DNA of 39,026 nucleotides from a virus: IMG/VR virus record IMGVR_UViG_3300012685_000010, positions 1 to 39,026 of that record; one strand, 5' to 3'. Shown piece by piece: positions 1 to 7,635 of this stretch (position 1 is its first letter; each line of letters starts with the position of its first letter). The notes under the pieces were generated by a model. It saw only the letters and a program-made list of their open reading frames with translations, ran no database searches and was not told where the DNA came from. The position numbers and the translations under genes were made by a program.

Positions 1-2
1 CC

Positions 3-314
3 TACATTCACCGGGTGCCGGCGTTCAATCCTCACATCGATGCGATGGCCTATCGGCGCGTCTACCAGCTGCAGGACGTCAAGGGCCATGATCGCCCCGA
101 TATTGACTTCGGCCAATTCGCGGGTGATCGCTCCCTTGGACTTTACAACGACATGCTGGGTGCTATCGCGGTCGGCCTGGGCTTCACGCGCAAGCTGCCG
201 CCCAACGGTACTTACCGCGCCCAGCTCGCGCTCCAGAATTCCCGCAATACCTTGGGCCGGTTGATGGCACGCACCCACGGCTCCGGAATCATCATCGATA
301 TCATCGATCCATGA
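3..314 (+). CDS. DUF5675-like protein, 3' part (5' end cut by window)
   Basis: The frame is open from the first base, so this is the C-terminal part of a gene that starts outside the window. Its 99 residues from position 15 onward are identical to the C-terminus of the complete gene at 38501-38950, although the DNA differs at 11 sites. The motif GDRSLGLYNDMLGAIAVG resembles the C-terminal signature of DUF5675 proteins, but the usual GC of that motif is GA here. The stop overlaps the next start as ATGA. The GTG at 15 is internal and not the true start. Confidence 0.85.
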   Translation, partial: YIHRVPAFNPHIDAMAYRRVYQLQDVKGHDRPDIDFGQFAGDRSLGLYNDMLGAIAVGLGFTRKLPPNGTYRAQLALQNSRNTLGRLMARTHGSGIIIDIIDP

Positions 315-358
315 TCCCGGACCCGGACGACGATGACGACGGCGAGGAAGACGATTGA
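311..358 (+). CDS. Tiny acidic protein (15 aa)
   Basis: The ORF starts with the ATG that overlaps the preceding stop (ATGA), and its TGA overlaps the TTG start of the next gene (TTGA). The peptide is MIPDPDDDDDGEEDD, almost entirely Asp and Glu. The homologous ORF at the right end of the window keeps the IPDPD start and DD end but differs in length (21 aa), so the frame is kept while the sequence drifts. It may be a real coupled microprotein or only a coupling spacer. Function unknown. Confidence 0.45.
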   Translation: MIPDPDDDDDGEEDD

Positions 359-594
359 ATGCCAATCGTCCACGCTTGCGCGGCCGTGGCATCTGTGCCG
401 GCTGCCGGGCCGTGTTCGCCGATTACGATGCGTTTACATTGCATGCGACCGGGAAGCTGAACCCAGCGAGCACCGACCGCCGGCGCTGCCGATCGCCAGC
501 CGAGATGCGCGCGCTCGGAATGCGTGTGACGCCGAACACGTCGGTCTGGCAAGCGGCCAAGAACGGGCGAAGACCGCGCAAAGCGGCCATCTAA
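355..594 (+). CDS. Small zinc-finger phage protein
   Basis: A 79-aa protein that starts at TTG overlapping the previous stop. The motif CAGCRAVF is followed by DAFTLHATGK and then DRRRCRSPAEMRALGM, giving a C-x2-C ... H ... C arrangement. This resembles a widespread family of small phage zinc-finger proteins that end in a C-x-SPAEM-x-ALGM segment. The last six codons of the window (39009-39026) repeat the beginning of this gene, which supports the unusual TTG start. Probably nucleic-acid binding; the role is not known. Confidence 0.75.
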   Translation: MNANRPRLRGRGICAGCRAVFADYDAFTLHATGKLNPASTDRRRCRSPAEMRALGMRVTPNTSVWQAAKNGRRPRKAAI

Positions 595-654
595 GCCGTT
601 GACGCGATTGTGGATTCGCGCCTATCATCGCGCCACCTTAAGGGAAGTTCAACG

Positions 655-810
655 ATGCCATTGATGCGCTCGGTCACCGACAAGGCTTTCAAGTCGAACA
701 TCCGGCGCGAGGTCGGAGCAGGGAAACCCGTGAAGCAAGCTGTCGCCATCGCGTACAGCGTCAAGCGCAAAGCCGCTGCCAAACGCGCAGCCAACTCCAG
801 GAGCAGATGA
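655..810 (+). CDS. Small basic phage protein
   Basis: A 51-aa very basic protein. The ATG at 655 is preferred over an upstream in-frame start because AGGGAAG lies before it and the conserved-looking part begins there. It reads PLMRSVTDKAFKSNIRRE then GKPVKQAVAIAYSVKRKA and ends in a Lys/Arg/Ala tail. Proteins with the GKP-x-KQA-x-AIA pattern are common next to phage structural genes and have no assigned function. Its stop overlaps the next ATG. Confidence 0.75.
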   Translation: MPLMRSVTDKAFKSNIRREVGAGKPVKQAVAIAYSVKRKAAAKRAANSRSR

Positions 811-1097
811 CCATGGGCGAGATGACACCGCACGGCAGCAAGTACGAAGCCAAGGTCGAGAAGGAAGAATCGAAGGAGGAGCACGCAGGCGGTTCCGAGA
901 TGGCCCGGGTCCGCAGCGTCTCGGACGCCGCCATGCCGAGTTCGAAGCAGCCGCACCCGCATGCCGAGGTCCACGAAGCCTACAAGGCCACGAAGGGGAT
1001 GATGAGCAGCCACGACGAGCACCGGGGCGATCACCACCACAAGACCATGGATGCCAGCGAGCACAAAGGCATGCCGCATCACAGCAACAAACCATAG
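807..1097 (+). CDS. His-rich charged hypothetical protein
   Basis: A 96-aa hydrophilic protein coupled to the previous gene by an ATGA overlap. The N-terminal third is Lys/Glu-rich (EAKVEKEESKEEH) and the C-terminal half is rich in His and Met, with clusters such as DHHHK and MPHH. No domain is recognised. The His/Met content could bind metal, but that is only inference from composition. Confidence 0.65.
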   Translation: MTMGEMTPHGSKYEAKVEKEESKEEHAGGSEMARVRSVSDAAMPSSKQPHPHAEVHEAYKATKGMMSSHDEHRGDHHHKTMDASEHKGMPHHSNKP

Positions 1098-1121
1098 TGT
1101 CCACAGATGGCTAACGTTGGC

Positions 1122-1156
1122 GGACGTGGCATCATAAGCACTTAGCCACACCGTCC
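1122..1156 (+). other. Stem-loop in the 1098-1168 gap
   Basis: GTGGC at 1126-1130 pairs with GCCAC at 1145-1149, and the stem continues as GGAC (1122-1125) with GTCC (1153-1156) across a 3-base bulge. There is no T-run, so it is not a standard intrinsic terminator. It lies just before the ribosome binding site (GGAG) of the next gene. Confidence 0.3.
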
Positions 1157-1168
1157 ACCGGAGACATT

Positions 1169-1597
1169 ATGGAATCTATCGGAGATGCATCGGATAACAC
1201 ACTATGTCGGGAGCCTTCCGACTGCCCGGAGTACATCCGTTGCAGCGCTCCAATTTGCCCGCTTGATTCTGACTGGATGTTGCGTACTTACGACAGAGGC
1301 GAGCCGACGTGCCTTTTCTTAAGAGAAACGCTTAAGCAAGGGGCTGATGAGCGTCTTGCTGCCAATCCGGTTTACATCGAATTACACGATGTTTGCAAGC
1401 TCTGGCTCAGTGCAGAGCGCATTGCTATCGCCAAACGTAGCGAGGCCGGCATGCCACGGGGTCGCACTGACCACTTGAAAGCAGTGCTCGCCGCCACTTC
1501 GAGTGGAAGCACATTGGATCAGCGTACGGGCGCTGCAGAGCGTCTAGCAGCCAGCCGACGCAAGAAAGGCGCTGATAGCGTTATGGAGGCCGAATGA
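1169..1597 (+). CDS. Cys-rich N-terminal hypothetical protein
   Basis: A 142-aa protein whose ATG follows GGAG with a 6-base gap. The first 50 residues hold five cysteines (C13, C19, C25, C30 and C48, by eye), with spacings that suggest a metal-binding module. The remainder is helical and basic, ending in RLAASRRKKG. Base use is more AT-rich than the neighbouring GroES and terminase genes, which suggests later acquisition. The stop overlaps the groES-like start. No family recognised. Confidence 0.7.
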   Translation: MESIGDASDNTLCREPSDCPEYIRCSAPICPLDSDWMLRTYDRGEPTCLFLRETLKQGADERLAANPVYIELHDVCKLWLSAERIAIAKRSEAGMPRGRTDHLKAVLAATSSGSTLDQRTGAAERLAASRRKKGADSVMEAE

Positions 1598-1899
1598 TCC
1601 AGCCCCGCTCCAACCGCGTCCTGGTCGAGTTGATCGAGCCGCCGCCAACCGCCTCAGGTCTTGTACTCGGTATGCCAGGATACGGTATACACAACAGTCA
1701 GGAGCAGCGCGGGCACCGCGGCCGTGTTTTGGCGGTCGGGCCTGGCAAGCGGACCAAGAAGGGCGTGTTGCTCGAACCGCAGGTCAGTCCTGGCGATCTG
1801 GTGCGGTTCGGCGAGTTCGACTACAAGCGGTGGCGCGAGAACGATGCGCCGTGCATGCTGATCTCGGAAATGGACATTCTCGGGATCGAGGAAGCATGA
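1594..1899 (+). CDS. GroES-like co-chaperonin (Cpn10)
   Basis: A 101-aa Cpn10-family protein. It has the family's N-terminal strand (PRSNRVLVELIEPP), a candidate mobile loop with the GroEL-binding hydrophobic motif SGLVLG, the RGRVLAVGPGKR strand, and VSPGDLVRFGEFDY with a C-terminal SEMDILGI strand. GroES proteins cap the GroEL folding chamber. Phage versions such as T4 gp31 change the cap so that the capsid protein can fold. It sits a few genes upstream of terminase, portal and coat, so a role in coat folding is a reasonable inference. Start and stop both overlap neighbours as ATGA. Confidence 0.9.
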   Translation: MIQPRSNRVLVELIEPPPTASGLVLGMPGYGIHNSQEQRGHRGRVLAVGPGKRTKKGVLLEPQVSPGDLVRFGEFDYKRWRENDAPCMLISEMDILGIEEA

Positions 1900-2078
1900 A
1901 CGCTCCGACATCAACGCGCGAGCAGCTGCGCCTCATCACGCCGGATCTTGCCGCGCGGCTGGACAGGTATGAAAAGGTTGAACGCCAAGCACGCTTTGCG
2001 ATAGTTCTCGGCGTGATCGGCTTCGTGTTTGGATCTGGCAGCACAGCAGCATTTATCATCGCGTGGCTGAGATCATGA
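1896..2078 (+). CDS. Small single-span membrane protein
   Basis: A 60-aa protein starting at the ATG overlapping the groES-like stop. A charged N-terminal helix (DLAARLDRYEKVERQ) is followed by one long hydrophobic stretch (FAIVLGVIGFVFGSGSTAAF) near the C-terminus. It could be a holin-type or inner-membrane accessory protein, but nothing specific supports either. Confidence 0.7.
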   Translation: MNAPTSTREQLRLITPDLAARLDRYEKVERQARFAIVLGVIGFVFGSGSTAAFIIAWLRS

Positions 2079-2434
2079 GCCAGGGCGGCACAGGTAATCC
2101 AAATCCTAGTCCGGAGACTCGCATCGGTCAGCCGTTAGGGCCGAAACCACGCCCGCCATTGGGCAACCACAACGCAGCCAAGCCGTTCAAGTGGCGCCGG
2201 GCGATCGATGCAGCCTTGGAGGACTGGGCCAAGAACAAGAAGCTGGAGAGCGCCGAGATAGCGCTGATGAAACTGGCCGGCGAGCTTCTGAAGGCGGTAG
2301 CGCGTGGCGATATGACGGCAGTGCGCGAGCTTGGCGACAGGTTAGACGGCAAACCGAAGCAGACGGTCGAGCACGAGGGCAGCGTCGGCATTGCGATCTA
2401 CAAACCGGATGCGGATGATGCGGAGCTAGGGTGA
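2075..2434 (+). CDS. Terminase small subunit (probable)
   Basis: A 119-aa protein directly before and overlapping the large terminase gene. The start at 2075 overlaps the previous stop as ATGA and is preferred to the GTG at 2063. The protein has a basic/Pro N-terminus, the segment GNHNAAKPFKWRRAIDAALE, a helical middle, and RELGDRLDGKPKQTVEHEG. The RLDGKPKQ-x-VE ending is typical of small-terminase-like phage proteins. It would recognise the packaging site and regulate the TerL motor. Confidence 0.75.
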   Translation: MSQGGTGNPNPSPETRIGQPLGPKPRPPLGNHNAAKPFKWRRAIDAALEDWAKNKKLESAEIALMKLAGELLKAVARGDMTAVRELGDRLDGKPKQTVEHEGSVGIAIYKPDADDAELG

Positions 2435-3792
2435 ACGACGCCTTTGCCCTCACCGCCAAGCAGCGCGACGCCAATCGCCTGCTCGGGGGGCCAGCGTCGC
2501 ACATTCTGCTGTACGGCGGCTCGCGCAGCGGCAAGACGTTTCTGGTGATCCGTGCCATTTGCTGGCGCTCGCTGTACGGGCCCGGCTCCCGCCATGCGAT
2601 CCTGCGCTTTCGCCTGGCGCATGTGAAAGCCTCGATTGTCAATGACACCTTTCCCAAGGTGATGAAGCTATGCTTTCCCGACGAGCCATGGGATCTCGAC
2701 AAGCAGGAATGGCGCGCGATCTTCCGGCGCTCCCGCTCTGAGATCTGGTTCGGCGGCCTGGACGACAAGGAGCGTACCGAGAAGATCCTGGGCATGGAGT
2801 TCGCCTCGATCTTCTTGAACGAGTGCTCGCAAATCCCGTACAGCTCCCGCAATCTGGCGGTCACCCGCCTGGCGCAGCGCGTGCAGATGAAGTGGGAGAA
2901 TGCACCACCCGCCGATATGCGGCTCAAGATGTACTACGACGAGAATCCGCCCGACAAGGCGCACTGGACCTATCGTTTGTTCCGGCAGGGACTCGACCCG
3001 GAGACCAAGGATCGGCTGCGCGATCCCGGCAATTACAGCTGCCTGCAGGTCAACCCACGCGACAATCTGGCCAATCTGCCCGACAAGTACATTGCGACCC
3101 TCGAGGGCCTGAGCGCGCGCAACCGACGCCGGTTCCTGGAGGGAGAATTCCGCGATGCACGACCAGACGCGCTGTTTTCCGACGAGATGTTCGACAAGTG
3201 GCGAGCGCTCGACCTTGCCGATTTTCCGGACATGCAGCGGATTGTGGTGGCAATCGATCCAAGCGGCTCAGGCGATATCGACAACTCCGAGAACGATGCA
3301 ATCGGGATTGTCGTTGCTGGCCTCGGCACTGACGGCATCGGCTACTGCTTGGAAGACCTGACCGTGCTCGCTGGCCCTAAGACCTGGGCCAACATCGCGA
3401 TCACCGCCTACGATCGGTGGGGCGCAGATCTGATCGTGGCCGAGACCAACTACGGCGGCGCCATGGTGCAGCAGGTGATCCGCACCGCACGGCCCAATGT
3501 GCCGTTCAAGGCGGTCACCGCGAGCCGCGGCAAGGTGGTGCGGGCCGAACCGATCTCGGCCTTAGCAGAGCAGGGCAAGGTGCGGATGGCCGGCAACTTC
3601 GTGGAGCTGGAGGAGGAGCTGTGCGGCTTCACCACGGCCGGCTACACCGGATCGCAGTCGCCGAACCGGGCCGATGCGTTCGTGTGGGCGTTCGCGGAGC
3701 TGTTTCCGGCGATCGTCAAGCCGAGGTCGGACGTCAACGTTCCGAAGCGGCAGGCGATGCCGGTCGCGCAGAGGTATTCATGGATGGGTTGA
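2431..3792 (+). CDS. Terminase large subunit
   Basis: A 453-aa packaging motor with an N-terminal ATPase and a C-terminal RNase H-fold nuclease. The Walker A motif GGSRSGKT is at residues 29-36. Walker B with the catalytic Glu is SIFLNECSQ (about 126-134). The nuclease begins with AIDPSGSGD (Asp near 276) and carries a later acidic AETNYGG motif. Length is normal for TerL. It starts at GTG overlapping the small-terminase stop, and its end overlaps the next gene in another frame. It cuts concatemeric DNA and pumps it through the portal. Confidence 0.97.
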   Translation: MNDAFALTAKQRDANRLLGGPASHILLYGGSRSGKTFLVIRAICWRSLYGPGSRHAILRFRLAHVKASIVNDTFPKVMKLCFPDEPWDLDKQEWRAIFRRSRSEIWFGGLDDKERTEKILGMEFASIFLNECSQIPYSSRNLAVTRLAQRVQMKWENAPPADMRLKMYYDENPPDKAHWTYRLFRQGLDPETKDRLRDPGNYSCLQVNPRDNLANLPDKYIATLEGLSARNRRRFLEGEFRDARPDALFSDEMFDKWRALDLADFPDMQRIVVAIDPSGSGDIDNSENDAIGIVVAGLGTDGIGYCLEDLTVLAGPKTWANIAITAYDRWGADLIVAETNYGGAMVQQVIRTARPNVPFKAVTASRGKVVRAEPISALAEQGKVRMAGNFVELEEELCGFTTAGYTGSQSPNRADAFVWAFAELFPAIVKPRSDVNVPKRQAMPVAQRYSWMG

Positions 3793-4121
3793 AGCTCAGA
3801 AGGCTTCCCACGAAAGAGGATTTTATCGACTCAACCGGCGAGTTGATTGATAAGTTGCGCGAACAGGCATTCAACTCGGTTGTTGAAATGAATGACAATC
3901 TTTGTCTTGAACGCATGCGATTGGAAACAGAAATCGATCTCTTGCGCGCGTTCTACAACGCATGGGTCGAGTTTCACTCAATCAAGAGCGATGACAAGTG
4001 GAGGCGCAAGCATCAGGAACTGGCGACGCAACGGATGACTGAAGCGCATCACACGATCATGCGGTTCGATCAGTTGTATGAACGTGGACAGCCTGCGATG
4101 AATGGCGAAGCCAATGCCTGA
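3780..4121 (+). CDS. Helical hypothetical protein between terminase and portal
   Basis: A 113-aa protein starting at an ATG inside the end of terL, in a different frame. It is charged and helical throughout (for example RMRLETEIDLLRAFYNAWVE) and is more AT-rich than terL. No family recognised. It overlaps the next small ORF by 8 bases. Confidence 0.7.
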   Translation: MDGLKLRRLPTKEDFIDSTGELIDKLREQAFNSVVEMNDNLCLERMRLETEIDLLRAFYNAWVEFHSIKSDDKWRRKHQELATQRMTEAHHTIMRFDQLYERGQPAMNGEANA

Positions 4122-4281
4122 TCTCGCATTCAATATTCGCACTGATGAGCAGCCGGGTGGTGGCCATAGTGTCGTGATCGTGTTTGAACCTCAGTTGACA
4201 GAAGAAGAGGCATTGAAGAACGCGCAGTGGATAGCAGAACGATTACGCGATCTAGACTGGGAATGCGGACGGACTCAGTAA
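4114..4281 (+). CDS. Small hypothetical protein (55 aa)
   Basis: The ORF runs from ATG at 4114, inside the end of the preceding gene, to a TAA immediately before the portal ATG. The peptide starts MPDLAFNIRTDEQPGGGHS, continues with a beta-like VVIVFEP stretch, and ends in a helix with LTEEEALKNAQWIAERLRD. It fills the gap exactly and has a sensible composition, so it is probably real. Function unknown. Confidence 0.6.
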   Translation: MPDLAFNIRTDEQPGGGHSVVIVFEPQLTEEEALKNAQWIAERLRDLDWECGRTQ

Positions 4282-6384
4282 ATGCCTGACGCTGACATCC
4301 TCGAAGAAATCCGCGAACGGCTGCGGCTCGCGCAGGAATACGACAGCGAGAACCGCAACCGCGCCCTCGGAGACTTCAAGTTCTCCGCTCTTGGCGAGCA
4401 GTGGCCGCCGGAGCTGCAGACGCAGCGGGACATCGAGAATCGGCCGTGTTTGACGATCAACTGGACCGATTCTCTGGTGCGTCAGGTCACGAACTCGATG
4501 CGCCAACAGAGGCCGCGCATCAAGATCCATCCGATCAACAATGGCGCGGATCAGAAGATCGCCGAGGTGATCCAGGGATTGACCCGTCACATCGAGGTCA
4601 ATTCGCGCGCCGATACGGCCTATGACACCGCGGCCGATCATCAGGTGCGGATCGGCTTCGGCTACTGGCGCATTGTCACCAAGTACGTGCGGGAGGATTC
4701 GTTCGATCAGGACATCCACCTGCAGACGGTGAACAATCCGTTCTCGGTATACGTGCCGCCCACCGAAACCCCGGACGGCTCCGATTGGGACTGGGCCACC
4801 ATCACCGACAAGATGACGCGCGCGCATTTCGAGGCGCACTATCCGGGCGCCGACACTGCCTCGTTTCGGCCGGGCGCGCTCGGAGATAGCGGAGACTGGG
4901 TGCAGAAGGACGAGATTCGCCTGGCCGAGTACTACAAGCTCGACCGGATCGACGACAAATTGCTGATGATGTCCGATGGGTCGATCCGCTGGCGCAAGAT
5001 CATGGGCGATGAGGGGATCCGCGTATTCAATGCAGCCGGAATCCATGTCGTCGCCGATCGCGACAGCTATCGCAAGCAGCTCAAGTGGTACAAGGTGGGA
5101 GGCAGTGACGTGCTCGACAGTCGCACCACCGATGCGCGCTTCGTGCCGCTGATCCCGGTCTGGGGCTACCGCTTCGTGGTCGACGGCAAGTACCACACGC
5201 AGGGCATGGTGCGCAACCTGCGCGATCCTGCGATCTCCTACAACTATTTTCGCACCAACGAGGTGGAGATCGTGGCGCTGCAGCCCAAGGCGCCATACAT
5301 GGGCGCCGAGGGACAGTTCGAGGGCCACGAGGACGAATACCGCGACGCCAACCGCAAGCCGTTCCCGTACCTGGAATACAAGGTCGTCTACGATCAGAGC
5401 GGCCAGCCCTTGCCGCCGCCGCAGCGCGGGCAGCCCCCGCAGGTCAGCCCAGGCATCCTGCAAGCCTCGCAGTCGGCCGCGCAGGACATGCGCAATGTCT
5501 CGGGTATCTACAGCGCCGGTCTGGGCGAGGACGGCAACGAGCGCTCCGGCAAGGCTCTGACCGAGCGCCAGCGCCAGAACGAGGTCAGCAACTACCACTT
5601 CTACGATAACTGGACGCGCGCCATGTGTCATTCCGGCCGCGTCATCCTGGACCTGATCCCGATCATCTACGATGTGCAGCGCGTGGTGCGCATCATCGGC
5701 GAGGACGGCAAACCCAAATCGGCCACCATCAACCAAAAGCAGATGGATCCGACCGGTGGGGCGATAATGCGCGTGCTCAACGATGTGACGGTGGGCACCT
5801 ACGATGTGGTGATGGATGTTGGGCCCGGCTATGACACCAAGCGCGAGGAGGCGGCCGAGCAGATGGTCGACCTCATGCGGGTCATCCCGCAGGCGGCGCA
5901 GGTCGGGTCCGACATTCTGGTAAGGAACCTTGACTGGCCGGGCGCCGAGCAGCTGGCCGATCGGCTGGAGGCTTCCAATCCTCTGGCCCAGATCGACAAA
6001 TCCCTCCCAGATGATGTGCCCGGTCCAGCCAAGGCTTTGATCGCCCATCTGCAGCAGCAGGTGCAGCAGCTCACCCAGAAATTACAGATGCTCGGCATGG
6101 ATCAGCATTTCGGCCTCACCAAGCAAAAGATGATCGAGGACACCAAGCGGCGTGATACCGACATCAGGGCTCATGCGGAGATCGCGCGCGAGGCCGATGA
6201 GAACGCGACCTGGCGCTATGACATCGATGTGAAGCGCGATACGACGCTCACCGTGGAGCACATCCGGGCCGCAGTGCAGCTGATCGGCGAGCACCTGGGC
6301 ATCAATCACAAGATAGCGGAACTGTTCTCGGCCGAGCGCCAGTCCGAGCGGCAAGCGCAGGCGAGCAATGGGGCAGGGAAGTGA
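4282..6384 (+). CDS. Portal protein, P22 type
   Basis: A 700-aa protein matching the P22-like portal family in length (P22 gp1 is 725 aa) and pattern. The N-terminus reads ADILEEIRERLRLAQEYDSE followed by RPCLTINWTDSLVRQVTNS, then RQQRPRIKIHP. The middle has the conserved SGIYSAGLGEDGNERSGKAL region. The C-terminal region is Gln-rich and coiled (AHLQQQVQQLTQKLQM). The portal is the dodecameric ring at one capsid vertex through which DNA passes; it binds the gp4-like protein below. A 598-aa open frame on the opposite strand is a GC-rich shadow. Confidence 0.95.
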   Translation: MPDADILEEIRERLRLAQEYDSENRNRALGDFKFSALGEQWPPELQTQRDIENRPCLTINWTDSLVRQVTNSMRQQRPRIKIHPINNGADQKIAEVIQGLTRHIEVNSRADTAYDTAADHQVRIGFGYWRIVTKYVREDSFDQDIHLQTVNNPFSVYVPPTETPDGSDWDWATITDKMTRAHFEAHYPGADTASFRPGALGDSGDWVQKDEIRLAEYYKLDRIDDKLLMMSDGSIRWRKIMGDEGIRVFNAAGIHVVADRDSYRKQLKWYKVGGSDVLDSRTTDARFVPLIPVWGYRFVVDGKYHTQGMVRNLRDPAISYNYFRTNEVEIVALQPKAPYMGAEGQFEGHEDEYRDANRKPFPYLEYKVVYDQSGQPLPPPQRGQPPQVSPGILQASQSAAQDMRNVSGIYSAGLGEDGNERSGKALTERQRQNEVSNYHFYDNWTRAMCHSGRVILDLIPIIYDVQRVVRIIGEDGKPKSATINQKQMDPTGGAIMRVLNDVTVGTYDVVMDVGPGYDTKREEAAEQMVDLMRVIPQAAQVGSDILVRNLDWPGAEQLADRLEASNPLAQIDKSLPDDVPGPAKALIAHLQQQVQQLTQKLQMLGMDQHFGLTKQKMIEDTKRRDTDIRAHAEIAREADENATWRYDIDVKRDTTLTVEHIRAAVQLIGEHLGINHKIAELFSAERQSERQAQASNGAGK

Positions 6385-6578
6385 GCAGGCGGATCGGTGA
6401 TCAAGAATGGCATTGCCGCAATACGCGGCTTGTTGTGCGCAAAGGCATGTTGGTCGGCTTGCAGACATGGCTTTTGCAGATGATCGTGAAAATCGAACCG
6501 CTTGAGTACAAGGTGCAGAAAGTGCAGCACAAGTATGGTTTTTATCCGCTTGATTGGACGAGGACCAGAACGCTGTGA
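6381..6578 (+). CDS. Small basic hypothetical protein
   Basis: A 65-aa ORF starting at GTG overlapping the portal stop (GTGA). It is basic and beta-like (RLVVRKGMLVGLQTWLLQMI, then EYKVQKVQHKYG). It is more AT-rich than the portal. No known family. It is kept because it fills the gap and is translationally coupled. Confidence 0.55.
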   Translation: MSRRIGDQEWHCRNTRLVVRKGMLVGLQTWLLQMIVKIEPLEYKVQKVQHKYGFYPLDWTRTRTL

Positions 6579-6627
6579 GTATCAATAACTCCGCCCGGCC
6601 GGAAGCCGGAGACTCGTGGGGAATCCC

Positions 6628-7584
6628 ATGGCAGTAACCACTAGCGAATCGCTCCAGCAATTCATGAAGGGCGAGATCCCGGCGCATGATGCCGTGATCG
6701 AGCGGGCCAAAAAGCCTGAAGCCAAGCCAGCGGAAACATCAGCGCCGGCGAAGGATGCAGTCGCCCCGAATGGAACAACGGAGTTAGAGCAGCCACAGAA
6801 GGAGGCGGACGGCAAGAAAAAGCCGTCTGTTCTCGAGGAATTGATCGAAACACGGAAGGAACGCAACGCGGCCCGCGACAAAAATCGCGAGCTGGAAGGC
6901 AGCCTGGCGACCTTGACGCAGCAACTCCAGAACGTGCAAGCCGAGATGGAGAATCTAGCGGCCTCGCCAGCTGCCGTGGACGCGCCGCCCAAGCGCGAGC
7001 AGTTCACTTCCGATGCGGAATACCAGGAAGCACTGATCGACTACCAGGTGGACAAGCGCCTGGCCGAACGCCAGATCGAGCAGGCCAAGGTCGAGATAGA
7101 GCGCATCAATGGCGAGATCGATGCCCATTTCAAGGCTGATCTGACTGCGTTCGAGGCCGAGCACGAGGACTACCGCAAGACAATCGAGAATTGCACCCTG
7201 AGCTTTCCCAAAGCGCTTTTAGGCGAGATTCCTGCACTGGACAATCCGGCCGCAGTGACGTACTACCTGACTCAACCCGACAATGCGGAGGAGGCGCGCA
7301 AGCTGATCGCGGTATTCGATCGCGATCTGAGACTGCGCCGCTATCCATCTGCAGGCATGCGGGCACTGGGCAGGTTGGATGACCGGTTTACGCCGCGCAA
7401 AGAATCAAAGCCGACAAGTGAGAAGCCTTCTGTAGCTGCTCCTGAAGTGTCAAAGGCACCAGCCCCGATCGAGCCGTTGAAGGGCAACGCCGCACCAGGA
7501 GCGGAACCCGAAAAGATGACCGCTGCGCAGTACCGCGAGTGGAGAACCAAGAAGCTTGCGGAGCAGCAAAGGAGACGGCATTGA
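6628..7584 (+). CDS. Scaffolding protein (probable)
   Basis: Located between portal and coat, where P22-like phages encode scaffold. The product is about 318 aa, highly charged and low in hydrophobics, with an Ala/Pro/Lys N-terminal part, a long predicted coiled coil (LEELIETRKERNAARDKNRE onward), and a basic C-terminus WRTKKLAEQQRRRH. A basic C-terminal helix is how P22 scaffold binds coat. The ATG at 6628 follows GGGGAA closely; a GTG at 6616 in frame is the alternative. It would direct procapsid assembly and then leave. Confidence 0.8.
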   Translation: MAVTTSESLQQFMKGEIPAHDAVIERAKKPEAKPAETSAPAKDAVAPNGTTELEQPQKEADGKKKPSVLEELIETRKERNAARDKNRELEGSLATLTQQLQNVQAEMENLAASPAAVDAPPKREQFTSDAEYQEALIDYQVDKRLAERQIEQAKVEIERINGEIDAHFKADLTAFEAEHEDYRKTIENCTLSFPKALLGEIPALDNPAAVTYYLTQPDNAEEARKLIAVFDRDLRLRRYPSAGMRALGRLDDRFTPRKESKPTSEKPSVAAPEVSKAPAPIEPLKGNAAPGAEPEKMTAAQYREWRTKKLAEQQRRRH

Positions 7585-7603
7585 TGGGCTGGCATCTCAC
7601 TGA

Positions 7604-7618
7604 GGGGCAATCCGCCCC
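7604..7618 (+). other. Short hairpin before the coat gene
   Basis: GGGGC (7604-7608) and GCCCC (7614-7618) form a 5-bp GC stem with a 5-base loop in the 51-base gap between scaffold and coat. No T-run follows. It could protect mRNA ends or modulate the scaffold-to-coat expression ratio; this is only suggestive. Confidence 0.25.
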
Positions 7619-7635
7619 GATGCCAGGAGTAAAAG

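Larger units (their letters stand above)
1..358. repeat. Left copy of imperfect terminal repeat
   Basis: Positions 1-314 align without gaps to 38637-38950. I count 11 base differences, all synonymous in the shared reading frame. After the shared stop codon the copies diverge with insertions and deletions, then realign at the TTG start of the following zinc-finger gene. This is what a contig spanning a circular or circularly permuted genome would give if the two ends came from slightly different strains. A real tandem duplication is the alternative. Confidence 0.9.

Noticed and set aside
2187-2927. 246-aa minus-strand frame opposite terminase
   Set aside because: Arg/Ser/Pro-rich shadow of terS and terL, whose motifs are clear.
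4252-6048. 598-aa open frame on the minus strand opposite the portal gene
   Set aside because: It is an antisense shadow of a GC-rich gene: composition is His/Arg/Leu/Val-biased without domains, and the portal on the plus strand is certain.
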